12,186 nucleotides of DNA from an uncultured Bacteroidales bacterium (GCA_902768605.1 CACXLY010000071.1:1-12186); one strand, 5' to 3'; counted from the stretch's first letter, positions 1-6,939 are shown. Notes: generated by a model from the sequence alone, not told the origin. Program-made: numbers and translations.

Positions 1-363
1 CGTCCTGTGCTTTCTACACGCTTATTCCAGCCTTCGTTTTCGTGCATCGGCAAGACCTGGACCACCAACCGATACCTTAGTCTCTAAGAGTTTCGCCACG
101 GGATAGAGACGTCTCCCACGACTATTTCCGATTTTTTAGCACCGCTTGATCAAACGCTTCGGAACAACAGCTTTTGAGCGATGTCTCGTCTCAGCACCTG
201 GTGCCGAGATAAGGCCAGTAACCTACTGTGCTTCGGTTAGGCAGCGAGAGCGTAGTTGTTTGCGCCAATTAAACTTTCGGAAGTCAGAGATTATAGAGAG
301 GGACCGCCAGCTCTCTGCGTGCTTACACAACACCTCGACCTGCTGTCAAATCCAGTCAGCCCC
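1..363 (-). ncRNA. ssrA: tmRNA (transfer-messenger RNA), 3' end cut by window edge
   Basis: tmRNA rescues ribosomes stalled on broken mRNAs: its tRNA-like part enters the A site, then a short internal reading frame adds a degradation tag. Read on the minus strand, the molecule opens at 363 with GGGGCTGACTGGATTTGAC, the usual tmRNA 5' acceptor and D-like segment. A tag frame lies about 100 nt in, ending in the typical NNYALAA and TAA. The far end at position 1 reads GTGTAGAAAGCACAGGACG, which matches the stretch just before the T-arm in other tmRNAs. The T-arm and CCA end, roughly 25-30 nt, therefore lie outside the window, giving a full length near 390 nt. No protein gene on either strand here is credible. 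The 5' end is inferred from family similarity; RNase P normally makes it. Confidence 0.95.
237..266 (-). other. tmRNA proteolysis-tag reading frame, GANNYALAA then TAA
   Basis: The minus strand from 266 reads GGC GCA AAC AAC TAC GCT CTC GCT GCC followed by TAA at 239-237. This encodes G-A-N-N-Y-A-L-A-A. The YALAA end is the known recognition signal for ClpXP-type proteases. The resume codon GGC is inferred from tags of related bacteria, which usually start with G and carry an acidic or polar residue at position 2; here that residue is Ala. The upstream sequence is A/T rich (AAAGTTTAATT), as expected just before the resume codon. Confidence 0.9.
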
Positions 364-531
364 AAAGTGATGTTTTCCGTAAAACGGACTGCAAAGATAC
401 GACAAATAAGTGAAAAGTGAAGAATAAAAAGGGAAAAACTTTGTTTAAAGCCTCGGATTTTGCTTTTTCCTGCCTTCTATCCTACTCTAAGGCGGCAGCG
501 AACGCTACTTTCTTCACTTTTCTTTCTTTGT
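364..531. other. AT-rich intergenic region between the SusE/F-like gene and ssrA
   Basis: This 168-bp gap should hold the end of the GH31 operon transcript and the ssrA promoter. A 10-bp palindrome (AGCGTTCGCT on the minus strand, about 499-508) and A/T-rich runs are visible, but no strong GC-rich hairpin followed by a T tract, so I cannot assign a terminator. Confidence 0.5.
392..399 (-). promoter_or_regulatory. possible -7 element of the ssrA promoter
   Basis: On the minus strand this reads TATCTTTG, a full match to the Bacteroidetes -7 consensus TAnnTTTG. Transcription from it would start about 24 nt before the mature tmRNA 5' end, a reasonable length for a precursor trimmed by RNase P. 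I see no good TTG/TTTG -33 element at the expected 19-21 bp spacing, so confidence is limited. Between box and tmRNA lies a small perfect inverted repeat (TCCGT, 3 nt, ACGGA; 376-388) that would fall in the precursor leader. Confidence 0.4.
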
Positions 532-1569
532 TCACTTCACTAAAATCTTCCAGGTCGAGCCTTGCTGGGCGCCTGTGGCAGTGAGGATGTAGATGCCTGC
601 GGCGGGTGCCGTCAGGGTGAGGCTGGTGCCGGATGCGGCGGCGCATTGTGTGCCGTCGATGGAGAAGAGCCGCACGGTCATCGGCTTCTCTGCCTGGAAG
701 GCTATCTCGCGACCGCTGACGCTGATGTCCGCCTCTGCTTCCTGCATCGTGCTGATGCCGTCGGGCTTTTCCGCGCCAAGATATTCGCCCTCGATGGTTT
801 CCTCGAAGACGTTGATGCGGATGCGGTAGTAGCCGTCCTTGCTGATAGCCCACTTATAGTCCTCCGAGCCGTTGTACCAGAGCTGCTTGGCTGTCAGGAT
901 GGAGGCGTCCTGCCCAAACGGGTGCAGCACCTTCGGGCTCCATCCGTACTGCCCGTTTATCTTGAAGCGCTTTGGCTCCTGATTGTATGTGTAGTTTTTC
1001 AGCAAGCCAATCCACTCGAACACGTTGGGGTCGTCTCTGTCCTGCACCATCTGCTTGCCGGCCGACAGCTGCCAATGCCCTTCCTGACCTGATGTGCCCT
1101 TGCCCTGCTCGTCCTCGACGCAGCCGCCGCATATCCAGGCCTCGTACCATCGGGTGAATAGCTCGCCCGTCAGCTGCTTGTGGTAGGTGTCGACGGTAAA
1201 GCGATAGTTGTCCGCCTCGAAGAGAACCGCCCACTCAGCCCCCACGCTGTCGCGCCTTTGGACATAGTCGGCCTTATTGGTCACGATGTTTGTGTCCACG
1301 AGTTTCGGCGCGTAGTAGGTCGAGGGTGTTGCCGAGCCGGTGGTGGTGATGTAGAGATTGCCGGGGAGCAGCTTGCCGTGGTACTTGAAGGTGTAGCGGC
1401 CGCTGACGTTCGTCGGAAACTTTGTGAGCTGCTGTATGCCGCCAGGCACCGCCGAACCCCTGATGTAGAGGCGAGACTGAGCAAGAGCCATAGAACATTG
1501 CACATTGAACAATGAACAATGAACAAGGAGGAAGAATATGAGGAAGGAAAGAATGCGATGAATCATCAT
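532..1569 (-). CDS. secreted SusE/SusF-like carbohydrate-binding protein with T9SS-type C-terminal signal
   Basis: A 345-residue protein, probably a cell-surface or released glycan-binding partner of the GH31 enzyme encoded just upstream. Residues 1-30 form a signal peptide (hydrophobic ILSFLIFFLL, cut probably near ALA-QS). Two beta-rich, Trp/Tyr-rich modules follow, about 33-135 (starting LYIRGSAVPGG, as in SusE/SusF-type modules) and about 143-264 (ending in a YRIRINV strand). Residues 283-345 look like a type IX secretion sorting domain: a short Ig-like fold, AAGIYILTATG, and a terminal KILVK. Classical SusE and SusF are lipoproteins, but I see no lipobox Cys here, so export by T9SS is the better fit (inference). 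It starts 40 bp after the GH31 stop on the same strand and is probably co-transcribed. The codons for residues about 14-25 are made of a 7-bp repeat. Ligand unknown; an alpha-glucan is a guess from context. Confidence 0.75.
   Translation of the reverse strand: MMIHRILSFLIFFLLVHCSLFNVQCSMALAQSRLYIRGSAVPGGIQQLTKFPTNVSGRYTFKYHGKLLPGNLYITTTGSATPSTYYAPKLVDTNIVTNKADYVQRRDSVGAEWAVLFEADNYRFTVDTYHKQLTGELFTRWYEAWICGGCVEDEQGKGTSGQEGHWQLSAGKQMVQDRDDPNVFEWIGLLKNYTYNQEPKRFKINGQYGWSPKVLHPFGQDASILTAKQLWYNGSEDYKWAISKDGYYRIRINVFEETIEGEYLGAEKPDGISTMQEAEADISVSGREIAFQAEKPMTVRLFSIDGTQCAAASGTSLTLTAPAAGIYILTATGAQQGSTWKILVK
1494..1528. repeat. five in-phase 7-bp repeats inside the signal-peptide codons
   Basis: On the plus strand five heptamers run without a break, consensus AACAATG (variants AACATTG, CACATTG, AACAAGG). 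They lie within the SusE/F-like gene, encoding the segment around LVHCSLFNVQCS of its signal peptide. Seven is not a multiple of three, so gain or loss of one unit would shift the frame. Confidence 0.85.
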
Positions 1570-1571
1570 AT

Positions 1572-1614
1572 AACTATGAATTATTAACTATGAACTATGA
1601 ACTGATAAACTATG
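1572..1614. repeat. degenerate AACTATG heptamer repeats between the GH31 and SusE/F-like genes
   Basis: AACTATG-like units begin at 1572, 1586, 1593, 1600 (partial) and 1608, several in 7-bp register. They fill the 40-bp gap between the two genes and run into the GH31 stop codon (1610-1612). They resemble the heptamers at 1494-1528 and 6940-6960. Confidence 0.75.
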
Positions 1615-3946
1615 CTATCTCGCTAAGCGGGACGTTAATGGTGATGGGGGCAGAGAGGTCGCTTGTGCTGACGGTGACCGTGAGCGTCTTGGTGGCCTCG
1701 TCGTAGGTGATGTCGGCATCTTCTACAGGATTGCCGTTGACGGTGATGCCTTCGCGGACGAAGGTGGCAGGTGTCCCGAGGAACTCCACTTTCCATTGGC
1801 GCTCGGTCGGCATGCCTTCGAAGCTGCCTTCGCGTCCGCCGATGGTCAGCTCGACATTGCGCTTGCTGCGGTTCTGCACAAAGGTCGTCATGGTCCAGGC
1901 ATCGCCCTTGTAGTCCTGATTGTCGCCGCTGTCCTCGTAGAGTTTACCTGTGCCGCTTGCTCCGGGCGCCACTTTGAGGATGATTTCGCCCGGGTCGCCC
2001 ACGACGGTGCGTCGCACGGGATAGAAGGGTATGACGCTTCCCGCGCGGTAGAACACGGGGAACTCGTCGAGCGTGAATGTGCTGTAGAAAGCGCGGCCGC
2101 CACTGAGCAGGCGCGACTTCGTCACGTCCCACCACTGCCCCTCGGGGTACCAGATCATGCGTCCGCTGAGTCCGTCGCGGCTCGGCGTGTAGATGGGAGC
2201 GACGAGCATATCGTTTCCGAACATATATTCATCCTCATAGATATAGGAATTCTGCTCTTCGGGATAGTCGTAGTAGAGCGGGCGGTTCATGCCGACACCT
2301 GTGTCGTAGGTTTCGCGAGCAGCCGTATAGAGATACGGAAAGAGTTTGTAGCGCAGACGCACCGCCTCGCGAAGCTGTTCGAAGTTGCTGTATTTCCAGA
2401 TGCGACGTTCCAGGCGGCTGTCGTTCGTGGCATGGGTGCGGAAGATTGGCGTGAAGGCGCCGAACTGCAGCCAGCGGAGGAGGAGCTCCGGATCGTTGTT
2501 GCCGCCCTGATGCCCGCCGAGGTCGTGTCCCCAATAAGCATAGAGGACGTTGCTGGCATTGCTTGTGAAGAAGATTTCGTAGCCGAGCATCGACCAAGCG
2601 GCCCACGTGTCGCCGGAGAAGCAGATGGGATAGCGGTGCGAGCCCAAGCCGCCCCAGCGGTGATAGATGACGGGGCGAAGGTCGGGCCTGTTCTTTTGCA
2701 TGTCCTCGAAGAACGTGTGGTTGCACCAGAAGGTTTCGCCCAGGCGGCCCGACCCATCGGCAGGCGTGTAGCTTTTCTCCTGCCCGTGCTTGCCGACGGT
2801 AAGCGCTTGCTGCCAGTCGAGCCACCAGAAGTCGACGCCTTCGCGCTCGTGGGGTCGGATGACGTGATTGAAGAGGGCCTGCATGTAGTCGTAATCCTCG
2901 ACCTTCCACTTCAGGGTCTGTCCGGAGTTGTCGCCCAGGGCATTTGCCATCGCCCTGTAGGAGTCCTCGCTTTTCGACACGCCGTCGGAGGGGTGCAGAT
3001 TGAGGGCAGTCTTCAGTCCGTGCTGATGGAAGTAGCTGATGAGCGAGCGGGGCTGTGGGATGCGATTCGTGTTCCAGCTCCATCCCGTCCATCCGCTCTT
3101 GTGCCAGTCCATGTCCATAATGATGACGTCCATCGGGATGTCGTTGCTTTCGACGTCACGGACGATCTGCTTGAACTGGTCGGCCGTATAGGCCATATAG
3201 CGGCTGTACCAGTATCCCAGTATGTACTTCGGGGGCATGGGTACGCGTCCGCCGACCTTCGTGTAGTCCTGCAGGCACTTCTTGTACTCGTGGCCGTAGC
3301 CGAGGAAATACCAGTCGATGGCCATCGTATCGACGGGGATGGCCCACCAGGTGATGCCGTCGTCCTTTGGCTCAAGTGCATAGGAGGCACTTCCGTCGCC
3401 CCGGAGCGTCATGGGGCTTTCGTCGATGATGCTCCATCCAGCGCGTGAGAGGAGTCCCTTCTCGAGGTTGCCGCGCTTGTTGTCGCCCCAGGCCTGGTCG
3501 AGGGTGCGGCATGTGCCGAGCAGGTTCATCGAGTCGTCCTTGCCCGGGTACCACGTGATGTTGCGTCCGTTCATCTGAAACGTGACCATCAGGTTGTCGG
3601 GGGTCTTGTCGGTCGGTTTGAAGACGCTGCCCTCTTTATAGCGTAGGGTGAGGTCCTGCGTGCGGATGTAGAGGTAGCCGTCGCTCGTCTCGGTGGAGAA
3701 CTCGGGCACGGGGAGGCGCCGGTTGACGATGCCGAAGGTGGCTCTGTCCTCAAACAGGGGGTACGAGCTGTACTGGATGCGGATCATCTGGCTCGTGAGG
3801 ACCGTGAAGCGGGCATTGCCCGAAGTGACCACTGCCGCCGGATCGGCCACGGGATTCAACTCGTCTTCTGCACGCATGGGCAGTGAAGACAGGATGAATG
3901 AAAGAACGAGAAAATGAATGAATGAAAGGTGAAATTTGGAAATCAT
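1610..3946 (-). CDS. GH31 family glycosidase (alpha-glucosidase-like), secreted
   Basis: A 778-residue enzyme expected to remove alpha-linked sugars from glycan ends by a retaining mechanism. Residues 1-26 are a signal peptide (SFIHFLVLSFILSS, cut near MRA). An N-terminal beta-sandwich covers about 30-230. The GH31 barrel starts near KYILGYWYSRY (240) and includes DVIIMDMDWH (273-282), the predicted nucleophile Asp377 in FWWLDWQ, the predicted acid/base Asp446 in FSGDTW, and the RTH substrate-site motif at 503-505. C-terminal beta domains follow (ML VAPIY from about 580, then a DUF5110-like part). A longer frame opens with TTG at 3979, but that start overlaps the -7 promoter box at 3977-3984, so I chose the ATG at 3946. 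It shares its operon with the SusE/F-like gene and is divergent from the GH43 gene. Family assignment is firm. Substrate (alpha-glucan, or alpha-xyloside or galactoside) is not settled by the sequence. Confidence 0.92.
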   Translation of the reverse strand: MISKFHLSFIHFLVLSFILSSLPMRAEDELNPVADPAAVVTSGNARFTVLTSQMIRIQYSSYPLFEDRATFGIVNRRLPVPEFSTETSDGYLYIRTQDLTLRYKEGSVFKPTDKTPDNLMVTFQMNGRNITWYPGKDDSMNLLGTCRTLDQAWGDNKRGNLEKGLLSRAGWSIIDESPMTLRGDGSASYALEPKDDGITWWAIPVDTMAIDWYFLGYGHEYKKCLQDYTKVGGRVPMPPKYILGYWYSRYMAYTADQFKQIVRDVESNDIPMDVIIMDMDWHKSGWTGWSWNTNRIPQPRSLISYFHQHGLKTALNLHPSDGVSKSEDSYRAMANALGDNSGQTLKWKVEDYDYMQALFNHVIRPHEREGVDFWWLDWQQALTVGKHGQEKSYTPADGSGRLGETFWCNHTFFEDMQKNRPDLRPVIYHRWGGLGSHRYPICFSGDTWAAWSMLGYEIFFTSNASNVLYAYWGHDLGGHQGGNNDPELLLRWLQFGAFTPIFRTHATNDSRLERRIWKYSNFEQLREAVRLRYKLFPYLYTAARETYDTGVGMNRPLYYDYPEEQNSYIYEDEYMFGNDMLVAPIYTPSRDGLSGRMIWYPEGQWWDVTKSRLLSGGRAFYSTFTLDEFPVFYRAGSVIPFYPVRRTVVGDPGEIILKVAPGASGTGKLYEDSGDNQDYKGDAWTMTTFVQNRSKRNVELTIGGREGSFEGMPTERQWKVEFLGTPATFVREGITVNGNPVEDADITYDEATKTLTVTVSTSDLSAPITINVPLSEIA

Positions 3947-3976
3947 ACAGTAGGATGTCTTTGCTTTATTTGCTTG

Positions 3977-4009
3977 CAAAGTTACACTTTTCTTGCCAAA
4001 CTGGCAAAA
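3977..4009 (-). promoter_or_regulatory. Bacteroidetes-type promoter for the GH31 operon
   Basis: On the minus strand TTTTG (4009-4005) is followed after 20 bp by TAACTTTG (3984-3977), a full match to the Bacteroidetes consensus TTTG-N19-21-TAnnTTTG. The predicted start point is roughly 3970-3973, giving a leader of about 25 nt before the ATG at 3946. This position is why the upstream TTG start is rejected. Confidence 0.85.
3993..4007. promoter_or_regulatory. inverted repeat, candidate operator on the GH31 promoter
   Basis: TTGCCAAACTGGCAA is a perfect 6-bp inverted repeat with a 3-bp centre, extendable outward with one mismatch. It overlaps the -33 element of the GH31 promoter and fills much of its spacer, so a bound protein would likely block or alter RNA polymerase. 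No regulator gene lies in the window, so its ligand and binder are unknown. Confidence 0.5.
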
Positions 4010-4012
4010 ATA

Positions 4013-4040
4013 ATGTGCTCAAAAATGCCTTTCGGCACAT
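4013..4040. promoter_or_regulatory. second inverted repeat between the divergent promoters
   Basis: ATGTGC (4013-4018) and GCACAT (4035-4040) are perfect inverted copies 16 bp apart, with a nested TGCC/GGCA pair (4026-4029, 4034-4037). It sits between the two -33 elements, where a shared regulator could act on both promoters. Six-base arms alone could arise by chance. Confidence 0.35.
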
Positions 4041-4076
4041 AGAATTGACTCTGCCCTGCTATTTCTCGACGTTTTC

Positions 4077-4108
4077 TTTGCTCGTTTCAAAGGAAAATCG
4101 TAACTTTG
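4077..4108 (+). promoter_or_regulatory. Bacteroidetes-type promoter for the GH43 gene
   Basis: TTTG (4077-4080), a 20-bp spacer and TAACTTTG (4101-4108) match the Bacteroidetes consensus in every fixed position. The -7 box is identical to that of the divergent GH31 promoter. A start near 4112-4115 leaves a leader of about 25 nt, A/T rich, before the ATG at 4139. Confidence 0.87.
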
Positions 4109-4138
4109 CGCGGCATTATAAAATAAAATAAGGTAAAG

Positions 4139-5161
4139 ATGACTCTGTTTCGCACACTCTCACTTTTGCTGACGATGCTGATCCCTCTTCTCGTTTTCGG
4201 CGGAGGAGGAACGGGCAGCGAAGCGCTTCCCCTGGAGGGGGAGCCGACGCCCATTGTCAATCCCGTATGGAAGGGCAACTGGCCCGACCCGACCGTCTGG
4301 CGGGGCGACGACGGCCGCTATCACTGTCTGGCCACCAATCCCATGCGTTCGCTCGTGAGCGACGACCTGTTCCACTGGGAAATGAGCGAGGTGCCGCCCA
4401 TCGACCTCGAGTCGTGGAACACGATGCACGCCATCAGCCGCAACTACTGGGCCCCCGATGTAGCCACCGTGGCAGGCAAACGCAATCTCTACATCTCGCT
4501 CTACAACAGCGCGGAGGACAGCAACATAGGCGTCCTGCAGGAGTATGCGCCCGGGCAGTTCCGCTTTGTCGGCATCATCACGAGCGGCAAGGAGACGGGC
4601 ATCCACGACACCATCGACCCGGAGGTCATTACTGACCCCAAGACGAAGAAAGTGTGGCTCTTCTTCGGCTCTGTGGGCGGCATACATCGCATCGAGCTCA
4701 ACAAGGACGGCCTCTCGCTGAAGGAGGGCGCGACGTACGAGCATGTGGCCGGCCTCAAGGTGGAAGAGAACCCCAACCGCTCCAAGGTGTTCGAGGGCTC
4801 CTATCTGCACCGCCACGGCAAGTACTGGTATCTCTTCGTCAGCTCCGGCTTCTTCGGCGACCACTCCTATCAGCTGAAAGTGGGCAGGGCGAAGAAACTG
4901 ACCGACGACTTCCTCGACCGCGACGGACGCCCCATGAAGGACGGGTACGCCACCATGGTGCTTCACAGCGACGAGGGCGACCGCTTCTACGGCCCCGGGC
5001 ATTGCGGCGAGATATTCCAGGCAAAGGATGGGAACGAATACATCTTCTACCACTGCCACGTGGCGGGAAGCAGGAGACCGGGCAGCCGTCCGCTATTCCT
5101 CTCCCCCATCAAGTGGGACAAGGAGGGCTGGCCATACGTCGAAGGAGGCAAGCCCCAATGA
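4139..5161 (+). CDS. GH43 family glycosidase (arabinosidase/xylosidase-type), secreted
   Basis: A 340-residue single-domain inverting glycosidase with a five-bladed beta-propeller fold. Residues 1-20 are a hydrophobic signal segment (LSLLLTMLIPLLVF) followed by a Gly-rich stretch, with no lipobox Cys. Family 43 signatures are all present: predicted base Asp50 in NWPDPTVW, the YWAPDV motif (103-108), predicted pKa-modulating Asp160 in TIDPEV, predicted acid Glu219 in FEGSY, and the metal-associated GPGH (285-288). Length is usual for a catalytic domain with no binding module attached. It has its own promoter, divergent from the GH31 pair, so the three probably act on the same or mixed plant glycans in the periplasm or outside the cell. 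GH43 enzymes vary in substrate (arabinan, arabinoxylan, galactan), and I cannot choose among these. Confidence 0.9.
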   Translation: MTLFRTLSLLLTMLIPLLVFGGGGTGSEALPLEGEPTPIVNPVWKGNWPDPTVWRGDDGRYHCLATNPMRSLVSDDLFHWEMSEVPPIDLESWNTMHAISRNYWAPDVATVAGKRNLYISLYNSAEDSNIGVLQEYAPGQFRFVGIITSGKETGIHDTIDPEVITDPKTKKVWLFFGSVGGIHRIELNKDGLSLKEGATYEHVAGLKVEENPNRSKVFEGSYLHRHGKYWYLFVSSGFFGDHSYQLKVGRAKKLTDDFLDRDGRPMKDGYATMVLHSDEGDRFYGPGHCGEIFQAKDGNEYIFYHCHVAGSRRPGSRPLFLSPIKWDKEGWPYVEGGKPQ

Positions 5162-5176
5162 GGCCCTGAAAAACCC

Positions 5177-5264
5177 CACAGCAAGGAACGCCGCTTCCCA
5201 CAGCAAGGAACGGCCAACGCTACAGCAAGGAACAGCCAACGCCACAGCAAGGAGTTTCCGGCGC
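5177..5264. repeat. four tandem copies of a 22-bp repeat
   Basis: A core CACAGCAAGG (TACAGCAAGG in copy 3) recurs at 5177, 5199, 5221 and 5243, exactly 22 bp apart. Copies 2 and 3 also share the following part (GCCAACGC), while copies 1 and 4 diverge at their 3' halves. The array begins 16 bp after the GH43 stop codon and is GC rich, unlike the other intergenic repeats in the window. Confidence 0.9.
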
Positions 5265-5331
5265 CAGAAATCGAAAGCAGAAAACCAGCAAATGGGAAAG
5301 ACAGGATCATGAAGTAGTAAACTCTTATTTC

Positions 5332-5485
5332 GGAAGTTAAAGAAGTTAATGAAGTTAAAGAAGTTAAAGGACGATACCTATGGATGCTGTGTGCATTCAG
5401 TGCCGGATTGGGCTGCAAAAGCTATTGTCCTTTAACTTCCCCAAGCGAGCAAAGCGAGCTAACTTCTTTAACTTCTTTAACTTCC
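5332..5485. repeat. 154-bp imperfect inverted repeat built from 9-bp units
   Basis: The left arm (5332-5372) has four GAAGTTAAA-type nonamers and ends in GGAC. The right arm carries the reverse complement: GTCCTTTAACTTC (5427-5439), then after 20 extra bases a run of TTTAACTTC-type units to 5485. Outer arms 5332-5357 and 5460-5485 pair over 26 bp with one mismatch; inner arms 5360-5372 and 5427-5439 pair over 13 bp exactly. The 20 inserted bases include AAGCGAGCA and AAGCGAGCT, also 9-bp units in phase with what follows. The loop is 54 bp. It may end GH43 transcription, be a small non-autonomous element, or form a structured RNA; no clear target-site duplication was seen. Confidence 0.85.
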
Positions 5486-5546
5486 AAAAATTCAAAACAA
5501 GCATAGCACAAATCGAAACCATAATTTCTTTAAATAATAATTCTCT

Positions 5547-6932
5547 ATGACATTAATCAAATCAATCTCTGGTATCAGAGGCACCATCGGAGGCAGGGCA
5601 GGAGATACGCTCAACCCCCTCGACATCGTGAAATTCACATCAGCCTACGCAACCCTCATCCGCCGCACAACGACGGTCGGGAGTAACAAGATAGTGGTCG
5701 GCCGGGACGCCCGCATCTCCGGACCCATGGTGAAGAACGTGGTCTGCGGTACGCTCATGGGCATGGGCTTCGACGTAGTCAATATCGGCCTCGCCACGAC
5801 GCCCACCACGGAGGTGGCTGTCACCATGGAAGGCGCTTGCGGCGGCATCATCATCACCGCCAGCCATAACCCACGCATGTGGAACGCACTGAAACTGCTC
5901 AATTCCCAGGGCGAGTTCCTCAACAAAGAGGAAGGAAACGAGGTGCTCCGCATAGCCGAAGCCGAAGACTTCGAGTATGCCGACGTCGACCATCTGGGCA
6001 CGTATCGCGAGGACAACACTTACGACCAGAAGCACATCGACATGGTGCTCGGCCTCGACCTCGTGGATGTGGACGCCATACGGGGGGCAAACTTCCGCGT
6101 CGCCTTCGACAGCGTCAACAGCGTCGGCGGCATCATCCTGCCCAAACTGCTCGAACAGCTCGGCGTGAAGACCGTCACGGGCCTCTTCACCGAGCCGACC
6201 GGCGACTTCCAGCACAACCCGGAGCCGCTCGAGAAGAATCTGGCCGACATCAAAGCCCTCATGCAAAAGGGCGGGCACGACATCGCATTCGTCGTCGACC
6301 CCGATGTGGACCGCCTCGCCCTCTTCTGCGAAGACGGCACGATGTACGGCGAAGAGTACACCCTCGTCACGGTGGCCGACTACATCCTGCAGCACACGCC
6401 GGGCAATACCGTCAGCAACCTCAGCTCGACCCGCGCCCTGCGCGACGTGACGCGTAAGTATGGCTGCGAGTACAACGCCGCTGCCGTGGGCGAAGTGAAT
6501 GTGGTGACGAAGATGAAGGAGACGGGTGCCGTCATCGGCGGCGAAGGCAACGGCGGCGTCATCTATCCCGCCGCACACTACGGCCGCGACGCTCTCGTAG
6601 GCATCGCTCTCATCCTGACCTACCTCGCCAAAAAGGGAATGACGGCAAGCCAGTTGCGTGCCACCTATCCCCCCTACTTCATCGCGAAGAACCGCATCGA
6701 CCTCAAGCCCGAGACCGACGTTGATGCCATCCTGCAAGAGGTCAAGAAGATGTATGCCAGCGAAGAGGTAAACGACATCGATGGCGTCAAGATAGACTTC
6801 CCCGACAAATGGGTTCACCTGCGCAAGTCCAACACCGAGCCCATCATCCGCGTCTACAGCGAAGCCAGCACGATGGAGGAAGCCGACGCCATCGGCAAGA
6901 AAATCATGGACGTCGTCTATAGCATGGCATGA
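5547..6932 (+). CDS. glmM: phosphoglucosamine mutase (phosphohexomutase family)
   Basis: A 461-residue cytoplasmic alpha-D-phosphohexomutase. GlmM interconverts GlcN-6-P and GlcN-1-P on the way to UDP-GlcNAc for peptidoglycan and surface glycans. The start SISGIRGTIGG is the usual N-terminal substrate loop. The phospho-serine loop is ITASHNP with Ser106; the metal loop is DPDVDRLA (Asp251, 253, 255), with Pro and Val where many homologues have Gly; the sugar-binding loop is GGEGNGG (331-337, Glu333); and the phosphate-binding loop is RKSNTEPIIRVYSE (426-439). Full length and uninterrupted. nagA follows 37 bp downstream on the same strand, and its product GlcN-6-P is the GlmM substrate, which supports GlmM over a general phosphomannomutase or phosphoglucomutase. 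A looser specificity cannot be excluded. Confidence 0.87.
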   Translation: MTLIKSISGIRGTIGGRAGDTLNPLDIVKFTSAYATLIRRTTTVGSNKIVVGRDARISGPMVKNVVCGTLMGMGFDVVNIGLATTPTTEVAVTMEGACGGIIITASHNPRMWNALKLLNSQGEFLNKEEGNEVLRIAEAEDFEYADVDHLGTYREDNTYDQKHIDMVLGLDLVDVDAIRGANFRVAFDSVNSVGGIILPKLLEQLGVKTVTGLFTEPTGDFQHNPEPLEKNLADIKALMQKGGHDIAFVVDPDVDRLALFCEDGTMYGEEYTLVTVADYILQHTPGNTVSNLSSTRALRDVTRKYGCEYNAAAVGEVNVVTKMKETGAVIGGEGNGGVIYPAAHYGRDALVGIALILTYLAKKGMTASQLRATYPPYFIAKNRIDLKPETDVDAILQEVKKMYASEEVNDIDGVKIDFPDKWVHLRKSNTEPIIRVYSEASTMEEADAIGKKIMDVVYSMA

Positions 6933-6939
6933 AAACTTT

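Larger units (their letters stand above)
5162..5546. other. 385-bp intergenic spacer rich in repeats
   Basis: No convincing gene lies here on either strand. The spacer holds the 22-bp tandem repeat (5177-5264), an unstructured A-rich stretch, the 154-bp inverted repeat (5332-5485) and an A/T-rich leader before glmM. I find no full TAnnTTTG box upstream of glmM, so its promoter is not identified. Confidence 0.7.

Noticed and set aside
146..370. Plus-strand 74-codon frame at the window start
   Set aside because: It is antisense to the tmRNA and crosses its 5' end.
482..517. Tiny minus-strand frame starting GTG, reading VKKVAFAAALE then stop
   Set aside because: It resembles the start of a signal peptide, so it might be a gene remnant, but 11 codons are too few to support a call.
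1796..3448. Plus-strand open frame of 550 codons opposite the GH31 gene
   Set aside because: It is the shadow of a clear GH31 gene, with no domain and no promoter.
3947..3979. Longer GH31 N-terminus from TTG at 3979
   Set aside because: It overlaps the -7 promoter box and would add 11 polar residues before a good signal peptide.
5177..5264. CRISPR array
   Set aside because: The 22-bp units abut each other without unique spacers and no cas gene is present.
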